Source: an uncultured Eubacterium sp. (GTDB lineage: Bacteria; Bacillota; Clostridia; Lachnospirales; Lachnospiraceae). From it: a DNA stretch of 31,268 nt. The stretch spans positions 1 through 31,268 of the forward strand of contig URAI01000021.1 in the NCBI GenBank assembly GCA_900545725.1. Reading direction: 5' to 3'. The notes below the pieces were generated by a model, which was given only the letters and a program-made list of their open reading frames with translations, did not search any database and was not told where the DNA came from. The position numbers and the translations under genes were made by a program. How positions within the stretch are numbered: the first letter of the stretch is position 1; each line of letters begins with the position of its first letter. Of the stretch, positions 1-7,597 are shown in pieces.

Positions 1-53
1 CATATCAGCCACAACCTGCCCGTCTCTACACCCCGCATTTCAACAAATCACAA

Positions 54-323
54 TTAAAAGCTCTGCATACATTTTGAATATTTCTGTTTTGCCTGTTCAA
101 CCTTCTGGCTTTCTGCTTCCGGTGTTGGATAGAAGCCTCTTGTATGCATCATTTCAAATACCTCCTGCTGGATTGCATGTTCTTTTGCAAGGCAGTCAAG
201 AAGAGCTTCCCTTACTTCCTTGTGTACACATTCGTTAGAGAATGTGTTGTAATTGTCTGTAGCTGCCTTTTCAGCAGTTAAAGCATCTGCTAATACTTCT
301 TTTTCTGTATAGATCTGTTCCAT
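54..323 (-). CDS. CotF-like spore coat protein
   Basis: A small, all-helical, acidic protein of 89 residues that resembles the CotF-type spore coat proteins of clostridia, which have a ferritin-like helical hairpin. The N-terminal half carries a KEVLADALTAEKAATDNY helix and the middle a CLAKEHAIQQEVFEMM helix with an ExxH pattern, followed by the HTRGFYPTP turn typical of the family. An upstream ATG at 335 is in frame, but it lies inside the sequence ATGGAG that acts as the Shine-Dalgarno site, so the ATG at 323 is chosen. The gene follows another small helical gene on the same strand after a 113-nt folded spacer. Assignment to the coat family is by recognised sequence pattern; an exact coat location is inference. 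Confidence 0.8.
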   Translation of the reverse strand: MEQIYTEKEVLADALTAEKAATDNYNTFSNECVHKEVREALLDCLAKEHAIQQEVFEMMHTRGFYPTPEAESQKVEQAKQKYSKCMQSF

Positions 324-335
324 AATAATCTCCAT

Positions 336-448
336 TCTGCAGCCATTTTCTAATGCCGGAGGAATCGCAGGCCAAATGTCATATTTGGTCTTTGCGATAT
401 GGGCTGCCTTGTGATGCCTGCGGCATAAATAACAGGTTTAATAATTCA
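336..448 (-). promoter_or_regulatory. folded spacer/leader before the CotF-like gene
   Basis: This 113-nt spacer is unusually GC-rich for the window and full of complementary segments. On the plus strand ATCGCA (364-369) pairs with TGCGAT (393-398) around an inner CCAAAT/ATTTGG hairpin (372-377 with 383-388). In competition, GCAGGC (367-372) can pair with GCCTGC (416-421) and GCAGCC (339-344) with GGCTGC (402-407). There is no T tract, so a simple terminator is unlikely. A leader RNA is inferred. Confidence 0.4.
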
Positions 449-634
449 TTAGTCATTAAGATATGAGTATAAAGAACGAAAATGCTCCTTATGCTTATCA
501 GAGATAGACATAAATTTGTCTTTTACCTGTTCGTCAGTGCTATGCTGTGCTAACATCTGGAATTTCTTAATCAAAAGTTCTTCTTCTGAAAGTAATTCAT
601 TAAGTGCTGATAATTCTTTTTCTGATACAATCAT
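449..634 (-). CDS. small helical protein, probable spore-coat partner
   Basis: A 61-residue acidic protein predicted to form two long amphipathic helices (residues about 4-30 and 33-59). The second helix contains SDKHKEHFRSLYSYL, similar in pattern to the C-terminal helix of CotF-like coat proteins. It starts at an ATG preceded by AATGGAGG seven bases upstream. It is the first gene of a two-gene minus-strand unit with the CotF-like protein. I do not recognise a named family; the shared helical architecture and adjacency suggest a coat-associated half-length CotF relative. Confidence 0.65.
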   Translation of the reverse strand: MIVSEKELSALNELLSEEELLIKKFQMLAQHSTDEQVKDKFMSISDKHKEHFRSLYSYLND

Positions 635-958
635 GTGAATCCTCCATTCTTATAAGGCAATGAACCGCTTTATAAATTAGTTTTATAAACTATAACGGTA
701 AAGGTGTGCATAAAATATGTTCTTATACAGAACTGATGTCTGAATTGATATGATTTTATGAACAGTAATAGAATGTGCAGCATCGGTTAATAATATTCAT
801 AAATAAATATAAATATCTGTAAAATTGCTTATTTTGAACACTTTTTCACTTGTTTTTAATAGTGAATACAGTTATTATAATCTTATATAAAAATATTTTA
901 TAAAAGTAAAGATAAAATGGGCTGAGTGTGAAAAACCGCCTGTGGAATGGAGGTTAGT
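635..958. other. divergent intergenic region
   Basis: A 324-bp A+T-rich gap between the minus-strand coat genes and the plus-strand GH43 gene. It holds the possible sporulation promoter noted separately. A TATAAT at 876-881 may be the -10 of the GH43 promoter; the best upstream TTGTTT (850-855) is 20 bp away, longer than ideal. No ORF or RNA gene is seen. Confidence 0.5.
711..739 (-). promoter_or_regulatory. possible sporulation (SigK/SigE-type) promoter
   Basis: Read on the minus strand, CATATTTTA (711-719) fits the CATAnnnTA -10 of late mother-cell sigma factors, with ACA (737-739) 17 bases upstream as a -35. It would start transcription about 70 nt before the small helical gene and fits its spore-coat-like neighbours. 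Short, degenerate motifs in A+T-rich DNA make this tentative. Confidence 0.3.
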
Positions 959-2578
959 ATGTTGTATAAGAATCCAATTATTCCGGGATATAATCCCGAT
1001 CCTAGTATCTGCCGTGTCGGTGATGATTTTTATCTTGTTAATTCTACGTTTGAATTTTTTCCGGGAGTGCCTATATATCACAGTAGGAATCTTGTGAATT
1101 GGGAGCTTAAGGGATATTGCCTTAACAGGCGTTCACAGCTTGAACTGGAGGGCTGCCGTAATTCGGGGGGAATATATGCTCCGACAATACGCTATCATAA
1201 AGGAATGTTTTATATGATAACAACTAATGTGACCAGCAGAGGTAATTTTGTAGTTCATACAGATAATATTGAGGGAGACTGGTCAGAGCCTGCATGGATA
1301 GACCAGGGCGGAATTGACCCGTCATTATTCTGGGATGATGATGATACCTGTTATTATTGTTCAACCGGGGTATTGGACGGTGTAAGAGGAATAGTTGCAT
1401 TTGCAATTAATCCGATGACAGGTGAGATTATTTCTGATAAGCACCTGATAAGCGAGGGATGTGGAGGACAGTGTGCAGAAGGACCGCACATTTATAAAAA
1501 GGACGGTATGTATTATCTTATGATAGCTGAGGGCGGAACAGAATATGCACACCGTGAGACTATACAAAGAGCGGCTTCTGTGTGGGGACCATATACGCCA
1601 TGTCCTGATAATCCCATCATATCCCACAAAGAATATAAGAAATCAGAGATTCAGGCGACAGGTCATGCAGACCTTATTGATGATGAAAATGGCAACTGGT
1701 GGCTCGTTTTTCTTGGAATAAGAAGATTCAGTCATGCACTGCTTCATAATCTTGGAAGAGAGACATTTCTTGCACCGGTTACATGGAAGGATGGCTGGCC
1801 TGTGGTCGGATATAATGGAAATGGAACAGTAGAGCTTGTCATGGATGCACCTCTTCCTGGTCTTGGGGAGAGAGTAAGTACAGAAAATATTCATATTGAC
1901 AGTAATAGTGGAAAACCTATGCTTTATTCAGATCATAGCGTTTATATAGATTTTTCGGAAAATAAACTTGATAAAAGATTACAGTTTACAAGAAATCCTG
2001 ATATGTCACACTACATTTATGATAATAATAACAGAAGACTTATACTTAAGGGAACAGATATTACACTTAATGAGCCGGGTAAATCGCCAACAATATTGTC
2101 ATTTAAACAGCCTGAATTTACAACGACTTTAAAGGCTGTTATAAATATTGGCGAAACTAAGGCGCAAAGAGCAGGGATAGCAGCCTATTATAATAATGAT
2201 TATCATTATGAAATATACATTGGTAATGATGAAAATGGAAAATATATAGGATTTTATAAGCATATCCATGATATGGGTGTAGAGCTTATACATATACCGG
2301 TAAGTAAGGAAGAGGAAGATAAGAAACTCTTTGTAAAGATAGATACTGACAGGGAGAAATATACATTTTCATATGCAATAGCCGGAAGCAGCGATTTTGA
2401 TGGAAATTATACATATAAAAATATAGGCTCTGGACTTAATGCCGGACTTAGTACAGAAGGAACTAGAACCATGACATTTACAGGAACCCTGTTTTCATTA
2501 TTTGCCGAAAATGGAGATGGCATATTTGAGACGGGTGTACTGCTTAATATCAATCCCGATGAAAATTATACATTATAA
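959..2578 (+). CDS. GH43 beta-xylosidase / alpha-L-arabinofuranosidase
   Basis: A 539-residue glycoside hydrolase of family 43, of the intracellular xylosidase type. It hydrolyses xylo-oligosaccharides and probably arabinofuranosyl side groups to monosaccharides. The five-bladed propeller occupies residues about 4-300. Its catalytic triad is visible: D14 in NPDPS (general base), D120 in GGIDPSLF (pKa modulator) and E174 in AEGPH (general acid). A beta-sandwich GH43 C-terminal domain follows (about 320-530). There is no signal peptide, so it acts in the cytoplasm on imported oligosaccharides. The ATG at 959 is chosen because the in-frame ATG at 947 lies inside the ribosome binding site. A strong terminator follows. 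The balance of xylosidase to arabinofuranosidase activity cannot be read from sequence. Confidence 0.93.
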   Translation: MLYKNPIIPGYNPDPSICRVGDDFYLVNSTFEFFPGVPIYHSRNLVNWELKGYCLNRRSQLELEGCRNSGGIYAPTIRYHKGMFYMITTNVTSRGNFVVHTDNIEGDWSEPAWIDQGGIDPSLFWDDDDTCYYCSTGVLDGVRGIVAFAINPMTGEIISDKHLISEGCGGQCAEGPHIYKKDGMYYLMIAEGGTEYAHRETIQRAASVWGPYTPCPDNPIISHKEYKKSEIQATGHADLIDDENGNWWLVFLGIRRFSHALLHNLGRETFLAPVTWKDGWPVVGYNGNGTVELVMDAPLPGLGERVSTENIHIDSNSGKPMLYSDHSVYIDFSENKLDKRLQFTRNPDMSHYIYDNNNRRLILKGTDITLNEPGKSPTILSFKQPEFTTTLKAVINIGETKAQRAGIAAYYNNDYHYEIYIGNDENGKYIGFYKHIHDMGVELIHIPVSKEEEDKKLFVKIDTDREKYTFSYAIAGSSDFDGNYTYKNIGSGLNAGLSTEGTRTMTFTGTLFSLFAENGDGIFETGVLLNINPDENYTL

Positions 2579-2640
2579 ATTTTCAATAAAACCTATTGAT
2601 TATTTATAATGAAATTGTTATATTAAAGCAAAGAACGCCA

Positions 2641-2688
2641 AAGAGGGCAGCGATATGTGTTAATGCACATATGCTGCCCTCTTTTTTT
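2641..2688 (+). terminator. intrinsic terminator after the GH43 gene
   Basis: A near-perfect GC-rich hairpin (AAGAGGGCAGC at 2640-2650 with GCTGCCCTCTT at 2673-2683, continued by ATATGTG/CACATAT) runs straight into a T tract ending at 2688. An A tract precedes it, so it may work in both directions. Confidence 0.92.
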
Positions 2689-2806
2689 GTAATGTATCAG
2701 GCAAATTGGATATATAATAAATCTGATAAAAATTCGCATAAAATACATGTTCCGGTAAAAAGGTTCATAAACCTGATAAAACTTTTGTATGGAATGGAGA
2801 CCAGCT

Positions 2807-3529
2807 ATGATAAATATAAAAGATATACTTGTATTAATAATACTTTTTGCGGCTAATCTGTTGCAGGCAATTACTGGGTTTGCGGGGACGCTTATATCCA
2901 TGCCACCAGTGTTAAAGCTTATCGGTGCAGGAGAGGCAAAGGCACTTCTTAATGCTATAGCGCAGATATCAAGCTTTATGATTGTATGTACCGGGTTTAA
3001 ATATATTAACTGGAAAGAATTTTTTAAAATATTTGGATGTATGGTATGTGGTATGGTGGTGGGAATATGGATATATAACAGATTTCCGCTCAATCAGTTA
3101 TTAATATTTTATGGTGTAATGATAATGATAATTGCATTAAAAAAGATGTTTATTAAGGAGAAAAAAGAAAAAACAATTCCTATATGGGCAGGAATATTAA
3201 TACTTCTTGCGGCAGGAATAATTCATGGAATGTTTGTATCAGGTGGTGCATTGCTTGTCATATATGCCGCCGCTGTATTAAAGGATAAGCAGGAATTCAG
3301 GGCAACCGTAGCATTAATATGGGTAACGACCGGCTGTTATATTACAGGTACACAGGTTGTGACAGGTAATTTTAACAGCCATGTAATCTGGCTTCTGCTT
3401 ATAGGAATAATACCTGTATTTGCAGGAACTGTGATAGGAACAAAGCTTGTAAAAATAATATCGCAGGAGATATTTATGAAGCTTACATATATATTATTGC
3501 TGCTGTCTGGAATTATGGCAATTATATAA
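2807..3529 (+). CDS. TSUP (TauE/SafE, DUF81) family permease
   Basis: A 240-residue membrane protein with about seven or eight hydrophobic helices and the two internal TSUP repeats. The first repeat begins LLQAITGFAGTLISMP and the second GIIHGMFVSGGALLVIY, both with the characteristic glycine-rich loop. Members move small sulfur- or carbon-containing anions such as sulfite, sulfoacetate or organic acids; the substrate here is unknown. The ATG at 2807 is preceded by GGAG with seven bases spacing; the longer reading from 2789 crosses that site. The downstream PucR regulator and amidohydrolase remnant suggest a former catabolic locus, but the link is inference. Confidence 0.85.
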   Translation: MINIKDILVLIILFAANLLQAITGFAGTLISMPPVLKLIGAGEAKALLNAIAQISSFMIVCTGFKYINWKEFFKIFGCMVCGMVVGIWIYNRFPLNQLLIFYGVMIMIIALKKMFIKEKKEKTIPIWAGILILLAAGIIHGMFVSGGALLVIYAAAVLKDKQEFRATVALIWVTTGCYITGTQVVTGNFNSHVIWLLLIGIIPVFAGTVIGTKLVKIISQEIFMKLTYILLLLSGIMAII

Positions 3530-3686
3530 ATATATAATATATATATAATATATACTATTTATAAAATGGAGCTTGTATTTTAATAAAGCTATATATTACA
3601 TGTTGAATGATTATTGGTTGTTGTGAAAGGATGTTATGGCATTTTAGCATAAGTTATAAATTATAAATATAAGAAAGGTACAGATT

Positions 3687-4886
3687 ATGGCGGTTAGGGT
3701 TAGTGATTTAGTAAGACAGGTAAGCGGCATGGGAATTAAGCTTGTTGCCGGAAAGGACGGTTTATCTAATATTGTTGACTGGATTCATGTGGTTGCCAAT
3801 ATGGAAAATGCATCATTTTTAAAGGGAGGAGAACTGGTATTTATAACAGGAATAGGTCTGGATGAGGAGACATCACTTTACACGCTTATAAGAACAATTG
3901 TTAAAAATAATGCAAGTGCTGTTATTGTAAATATCGGACCTTATATAAAAGACATTTCAAAAGAAGTAATTAAATTTGCAAATGAAAAGGATTTTCCGGT
4001 ATTTACAGTACCATGGGAGGTATATCTGGCTGAAATGATGAGAGTGTTTTATTTTACAATACAGCAGAAAGAACAAAGACAGCTTGAACTTACAACTGCT
4101 TTTAAGTATTGTCTGTATACACCGGAAAATGAAGATTTATATGTGCCGTTATTAATGCAGAAGGGGTATAGCATAAATGGAAAATATACCGTTGCTGCAA
4201 TTGAGCCTGTCGAGGTGGTTGTACTGGAGGATGATAAGGCTATGTATACAACGCCTGAGCAGGACAGGTTAAAATATATTGCAAAGAAATGGTCAGATAT
4301 AATACATGAATTAAAAAACGATTCGGTGGCATTTATGGAGCATGATATAATTATTGCTATTTTACCTGATATGCCGGAACAGGATACAAAAGTTTTATTA
4401 CAGAAAGCATTAAAAAGGGCAAAAGAAAGCCTGAAATGGAATGAAACAAGCTTTACAGGAATAGGAAGCTGTGTTAATAAGGTTTGTGATATTGCGAAAA
4501 GTTATAAGCTGGCTAAAATGACAGCCGGATATTTAAAACTTGAGTGTATTGAAAACGAAGTGACCGGTGTATCTGACATGGGAATAGCAGGACTTTTATT
4601 TAACATAGAAGATAAAGAGCAGTTAAGTGCGTATTGTGATAGAACAATACAGCCATTAATCGAATATGATGAAATCAATGGAACTAATCTTGTAGAGGTG
4701 CTGAAGGTATATATAAAGCATAATGGAAGTGTGTATCAGGTAGCAGATGAGATGTATATACATAGAAATACAGTTAATTATAAGATTAATAAGATTGCAC
4801 AGATAACCGGGAAGGATATTACAGACTTTAATGTGAGAAGTGAGTTAATAACAGGAATAATAGCAGAAAAGATATGCCGTTTATAA
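3687..4886 (+). CDS. PucR family transcriptional regulator
   Basis: A 399-residue activator of the PucR/CdaR type. The N-terminal PucR sensory domain (about 5-125) contains the GGELVFITGIGL strand-turn and AVIVNIGPYIKDIS segments typical of purine-catabolism regulators. A central GGDEF-like degenerate region follows, and the C-terminal PucR helix-turn-helix lies at about 335-390 (LVEVLKVYIKHNGSVYQ, then VADEMYIHRNTVNYKI). Relatives control use of purines, sugar acids or amino acids according to genomic neighbours. Neighbours here are a TSUP permease upstream and an amidohydrolase fragment plus a LysR gene downstream. AAGAAAGG precedes the ATG. A strong hairpin terminator lies 100 bp after the stop. 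Confidence 0.9.
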   Translation: MAVRVSDLVRQVSGMGIKLVAGKDGLSNIVDWIHVVANMENASFLKGGELVFITGIGLDEETSLYTLIRTIVKNNASAVIVNIGPYIKDISKEVIKFANEKDFPVFTVPWEVYLAEMMRVFYFTIQQKEQRQLELTTAFKYCLYTPENEDLYVPLLMQKGYSINGKYTVAAIEPVEVVVLEDDKAMYTTPEQDRLKYIAKKWSDIIHELKNDSVAFMEHDIIIAILPDMPEQDTKVLLQKALKRAKESLKWNETSFTGIGSCVNKVCDIAKSYKLAKMTAGYLKLECIENEVTGVSDMGIAGLLFNIEDKEQLSAYCDRTIQPLIEYDEINGTNLVEVLKVYIKHNGSVYQVADEMYIHRNTVNYKINKIAQITGKDITDFNVRSELITGIIAEKICRL

Positions 4887-4987
4887 TCAATTGTGCTGCA
4901 GCACATACAAGTTTGTTTTATAAAACATTGTATAAAAAATACAAAAGTAATATTATAATGCCAACAGATAAATAACTCTTATAAAAC

Positions 4988-5032
4988 AAAGGCGTTTTAT
5001 GAATCAGAAAATGATTTGTAAGACGTCTTTTT
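4988..5032 (+). terminator. intrinsic terminator after the PucR gene
   Basis: Two 18-nt arms (4988-5005 and 5013-5030) pair completely when G-U pairs are allowed, around a 7-nt loop, and end in TTTTT. A second short hairpin (TAGCATGTTAT with ATAACATGTTA, about 5040-5065) follows and may belong to the next leader. Confidence 0.85.
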
Positions 5033-5153
5033 ATATTTATAGCATGTTATTTTCATAACATGTTATAGGAGATGTCTGTAAAGTCAGAAAATACCTGCAG
5101 CTATTTATATATTATATTGAATAGTAACAGAAAACGTCAGGAGGATTAATATT

Positions 5154-5327
5154 ATGAGTAAATTAACAGGACAGGAGGTAAATATTAAAGGAACAATTGA
5201 AGCCGGCAAAAAGGCTGACCTTGTTGTATTATCAGATAACCCACTTAAGGCCGACAGGCAAAAAATAAAAGATATAATAGTTGAAAAGACAATAAAAGAT
5301 GGTGTAGAGTTATATAAAAGAATATAA
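5154..5327 (+). pseudogene. remnant of an amidohydrolase (C-terminal end only)
   Basis: A 57-codon reading frame behind a good AGGAGG site. From about residue 12 on it matches the C-terminal strands of YtcJ-like metal-dependent amidohydrolases: GTIEAGKKADLVVLSDNP, then KDIIVEKTIKDGVELYKR. Those enzymes are normally about 500 residues, with a TIM barrel holding the metal ligands; here the barrel is absent, so the product cannot be an enzyme. The start codon appears joined to the tail by an internal deletion, since the first ten residues do not resemble the family. It lies between the PucR and LysR regulators and is probably a fossil of the gene they once served. Confidence 0.65.
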
Positions 5328-5347
5328 TTTGCGGAATGGAGATTAGT

Positions 5348-6244
5348 GTGACTTTACAGCAGTTAAAATATATAATTACAGTAGCAGAGACGGGAACTAT
5401 AACAGAGGCGGCAGCAAAGCTTTTTATATCACAGCCAAGCCTTACCAATGCGGTCAAAGAGCTTGAAAAAGAGATGAATGTTACAATATTTGACAGGACT
5501 AATAAAGGAATCAGTGTTTCAAAGGAAGGTGAAGTATTCTTAGGATATGCAAGACAGGTCTTAGAACAGGCGGCTATCCTTGAGGATACATATAAGTCGT
5601 CAAATAACAGGAAGCAGGAATTTGGTGTATCGACACAACATTATTCGTTTGCTGTCAATGCTTTTGTTGATATGATAAAACAGTATGGAAAAGAGACGTA
5701 TGATTTTACTATAAGAGAAACACAGACTTATGAGATAATTGAGGATGTGGCAGCCATGAAAAGTGAGATAGGAATATTATATATCAATGATTTTAATTCG
5801 ACTATAATAAAAAAAGCATTAAAGTCACATGACCTTGAATTTCATGAGCTGTTAGTCGCAAGACCACATGTATTCATAAGCAGCAGACACCCGCTGGCGG
5901 ATAAAAAAGAGATTACATTTAAAGAGCTGGAGGACTATCCATATCTTTCGTTTGAGCAGGGAGAGCATAATTCATTTTATTATTCAGAAGAGATATTCTC
6001 AATGGAAGAGAAAAAGAAAAATATAAGAGTAAGAGACAGAGCAACGCTTTTTAATCTTCTTATAGGACTTAATGGTTATACCGTATGCAGCGGCGTAATA
6101 GACAGGGAATTAAATGGTTCTGATATAATAGCCGTTCCCTTAAAAGGTGAAGGCAGTATGCATATAGGATATATTATGCATAAAAAAATAGTTCCAAGCA
6201 GATTAGCGGCAATATATCTTGAAGCATTAAAACGCTACATCTGA
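5348..6244 (+). CDS. LysR family transcriptional regulator
   Basis: A 298-residue LysR-type regulator. The winged helix-turn-helix is at residues 1-60 (LQQLKYIITVAETGTITEAA, then KLFISQPSLTNAVKELEKE), followed by the linker helix and a periplasmic-binding-like effector domain (about 88-295). The start is the GTG at 5348, preceded by GGAATGGAGATTA; the earlier in-frame ATG at 5336 lies within the Shine-Dalgarno sequence, and LysR proteins normally begin right before LQQLKY. It starts 20 bp after the amidohydrolase remnant, whose intact form it may have controlled. Effector and targets cannot be deduced. Confidence 0.92.
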   Translation: MTLQQLKYIITVAETGTITEAAAKLFISQPSLTNAVKELEKEMNVTIFDRTNKGISVSKEGEVFLGYARQVLEQAAILEDTYKSSNNRKQEFGVSTQHYSFAVNAFVDMIKQYGKETYDFTIRETQTYEIIEDVAAMKSEIGILYINDFNSTIIKKALKSHDLEFHELLVARPHVFISSRHPLADKKEITFKELEDYPYLSFEQGEHNSFYYSEEIFSMEEKKKNIRVRDRATLFNLLIGLNGYTVCSGVIDRELNGSDIIAVPLKGEGSMHIGYIMHKKIVPSRLAAIYLEALKRYI

Positions 6245-6253
6245 TTAATGCCA

Positions 6254-6390
6254 GATAGCCATGTGATAAAATAAGCCTGACAGCTTATTTTATCACATGG
6301 CTATCTGTGTCTTTGTAGAACAGACAGTTCCTGATGGAAGAAGAAAAATCGCCTGTGTGAAATTTTCTTCGTTTCTTTGCAACAAAACAG
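6254..6390 (+). repeat. interspersed folded repeat, copy A
   Basis: The segment begins with a perfect 22-bp hairpin (6254-6275 with 6284-6305, loop CCTGACAG). It continues with a second weaker stem and then a GAAGAAAA/TTTTCTTC hairpin (about 6339-6370) followed by TTTGCAACAAAA. The loop region AAGCCTGACAGCTTATT, the third hairpin and the GCAACAAAA tail recur in copy B at 20445-20602. It separates the convergent LysR and DUF1275 genes and may act there as a terminator. Confidence 0.75.
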
Positions 6391-6392
6391 AT

Positions 6393-7130
6393 CTATTTTT
6401 GTTCTTTCTTTAAAAGAAGTGCCTCCTGAGCCTTAGTTGCAGCTTCAACAGCAATCTCTTCAGGAGTATCATCTTCGACAGAAGTCTCAGATATTGTAAT
6501 TACAATCCATGCAATCACAAGTGGTATAAAAGCTATATAAGCACCATGAACATCAAAAGCATATACAGACCATGAGCCTATGCATGCACCCATAAAGAAA
6601 GATAATACAGTTACTGAATAAATGACAGCTTTTTTCTTAAACTTCTTATCCTTTGTAAGTGCATATTGTGTCCATCCAAGAACAGATTGTTTGAAATTAT
6701 TAGTTGTAAAAATAGATGAACTGTTAAAACCACCGGCAGCAGAATATACTCCCCATTGAAATGCAGCACAGAAAAATATCGGGTAAAGACCGATAAATAC
6801 CGGCTTGAGAGGAAGCAGTGAAGAAGTGATAAGACCAAGTGCATCAATAATAATTGCAAGCCTGCGCATATTAAGGTGTGTATAATTAGTCAGTATGTAA
6901 GCCGCTGCAACGGCTGCACCGAAAAATACGAGAGCAAGCAGACGGTATACAGTGCCTGAAAAATTCATTGAAAGTAATTCAGTGGATAGCTGCATAAGAT
7001 TACCGGTCTGTGCAGAACCGAAGTTACCGGCATGTAAAAGAATTGAATAGGTGCCTAAAAATCCTCCCACAATTGTCATTATCCAATGAAGATATACATC
7101 TGATTTGTCAGCAATAATTTTTCTAATCAT
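6393..7130 (-). CDS. DUF1275 (YoaK-like) membrane protein
   Basis: A 245-residue inner-membrane protein with about six hydrophobic helices. The diagnostic DUF1275 signature is near the N-terminus: IVGGFLGTYSILLHAGNF followed by GSAQTGNLMQLS, and the later SSIFTTNNFKQS segment matches the family's second signature. Function is unknown; some relatives are annotated as transporters without proof. The ATG at 7130 is chosen over upstream ATGs at 7193 and 7145 because GGGG lies just before it, in the same position as the ATGGAG site of other genes in the window. A sigma-A promoter and a roughly 110-nt leader precede it. Confidence 0.85.
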   Translation of the reverse strand: MIRKIIADKSDVYLHWIMTIVGGFLGTYSILLHAGNFGSAQTGNLMQLSTELLSMNFSGTVYRLLALVFFGAAVAAAYILTNYTHLNMRRLAIIIDALGLITSSLLPLKPVFIGLYPIFFCAAFQWGVYSAAGGFNSSSIFTTNNFKQSVLGWTQYALTKDKKFKKKAVIYSVTVLSFFMGACIGSWSVYAFDVHGAYIAFIPLVIAWIVITISETSVEDDTPEEIAVEAATKAQEALLLKKEQK

Positions 7131-7204
7131 TATATTAAACCCCATTTCTGCAGTTTTTGTTGTGAAGAGATGAAGAAAAAATAGCATCAGCATTATTCTT
7201 TCAC
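7131..7204 (-). repeat. interspersed folded repeat, partial copy D (leader of DUF1275 gene)
   Basis: On the minus strand the leader reads TTTTTTCTTC, then CTCTTCACAACAAAA, then GCAGAAATGGGG before the start codon. This aligns with the 3' third of copy B (TTTTTCTTC, CTCTTCGCAACAAAA, CAGGAATGGAG). A weaker GAAAGAATA/TATTTTTTC hairpin sits where the third hairpin of copies A and B sits. Confidence 0.5.
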
Positions 7205-7245
7205 ATTAATCTCCATGACACGTTAAAAAATTTGTATCGTGATAG

Positions 7246-7274
7246 ATTTTAGCACAATCATCTGAGATGTACAA
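7246..7274 (-). promoter_or_regulatory. sigma-A promoter for the DUF1275 gene
   Basis: On the minus strand TTGTAC (7269-7274) and TAAAAT (7246-7251) are separated by exactly 17 bp, placing the start near 7239 and giving a leader of about 110 nt. Confidence 0.6.
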
Positions 7275-7340
7275 TAATAAAAATGTCGTAATTTGTCGAT
7301 GAAAAGTTTGCATTATTGTTATCAAATAGTCTGTAAAAGG

Positions 7341-7369
7341 TTTACAATGGTGATAGCCTATACTATAGT
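7341..7369 (+). promoter_or_regulatory. sigma-A promoter for the Crp-like gene
   Basis: TTTACA (7341-7346) and TATAGT (7364-7369) with a 17-bp spacer. The predicted start lies about 220 nt upstream of the Crp-like gene, which leaves a long leader with two hairpins. Confidence 0.55.
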
Positions 7370-7489
7370 TATTATATTAGATAGATTAATAAAATATATA
7401 TAAAACACATTAAATATTAATATAATAAAGTTAATGCTGGAATAATGCTATTATTTTTAATATATTAATCTTATATATTTTAATTTGAA

Positions 7490-7572
7490 CCATCAATGAT
7501 AAACTTGATGGAATTCTCAGATTATAGATGCAGCCGCCAGATTTTCGTGCAGGCACGGACTCTGGCGGCTGT
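7490..7572 (+). promoter_or_regulatory. two-hairpin leader of the Crp-like gene
   Basis: The leader contains CCATCAA/TTGATGG (7490-7496 with 7505-7511) and then a GC-rich stem GCAGCCGCCAGA (7530-7541) with TCTGGCGGCTGT (7561-7572), which encloses CGTG/CACG. No T run follows the second stem, so it is not a classical terminator. It ends about 15 nt before the GGGG ribosome binding site and could influence translation or RNA stability. Confidence 0.55.
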
Positions 7573-7597
7573 TGTCTGCTAAGAAAAGGGGATTGCG

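Larger units (their letters stand above)
7131..7597. other. divergent intergenic region between DUF1275 and Crp-like genes
   Basis: A 467-bp gap that holds the two divergent promoters, the partial repeat copy D on the minus strand and the hairpin leader on the plus strand, all listed separately. The middle (about 7375-7480) is extremely A+T-rich with no ORF. Confidence 0.6.

Noticed and set aside
2623..3093. 156-residue minus-strand frame across the GH43 terminator and TSUP gene
   Set aside because: It runs through a strong terminator hairpin and opposes a clear membrane protein gene.
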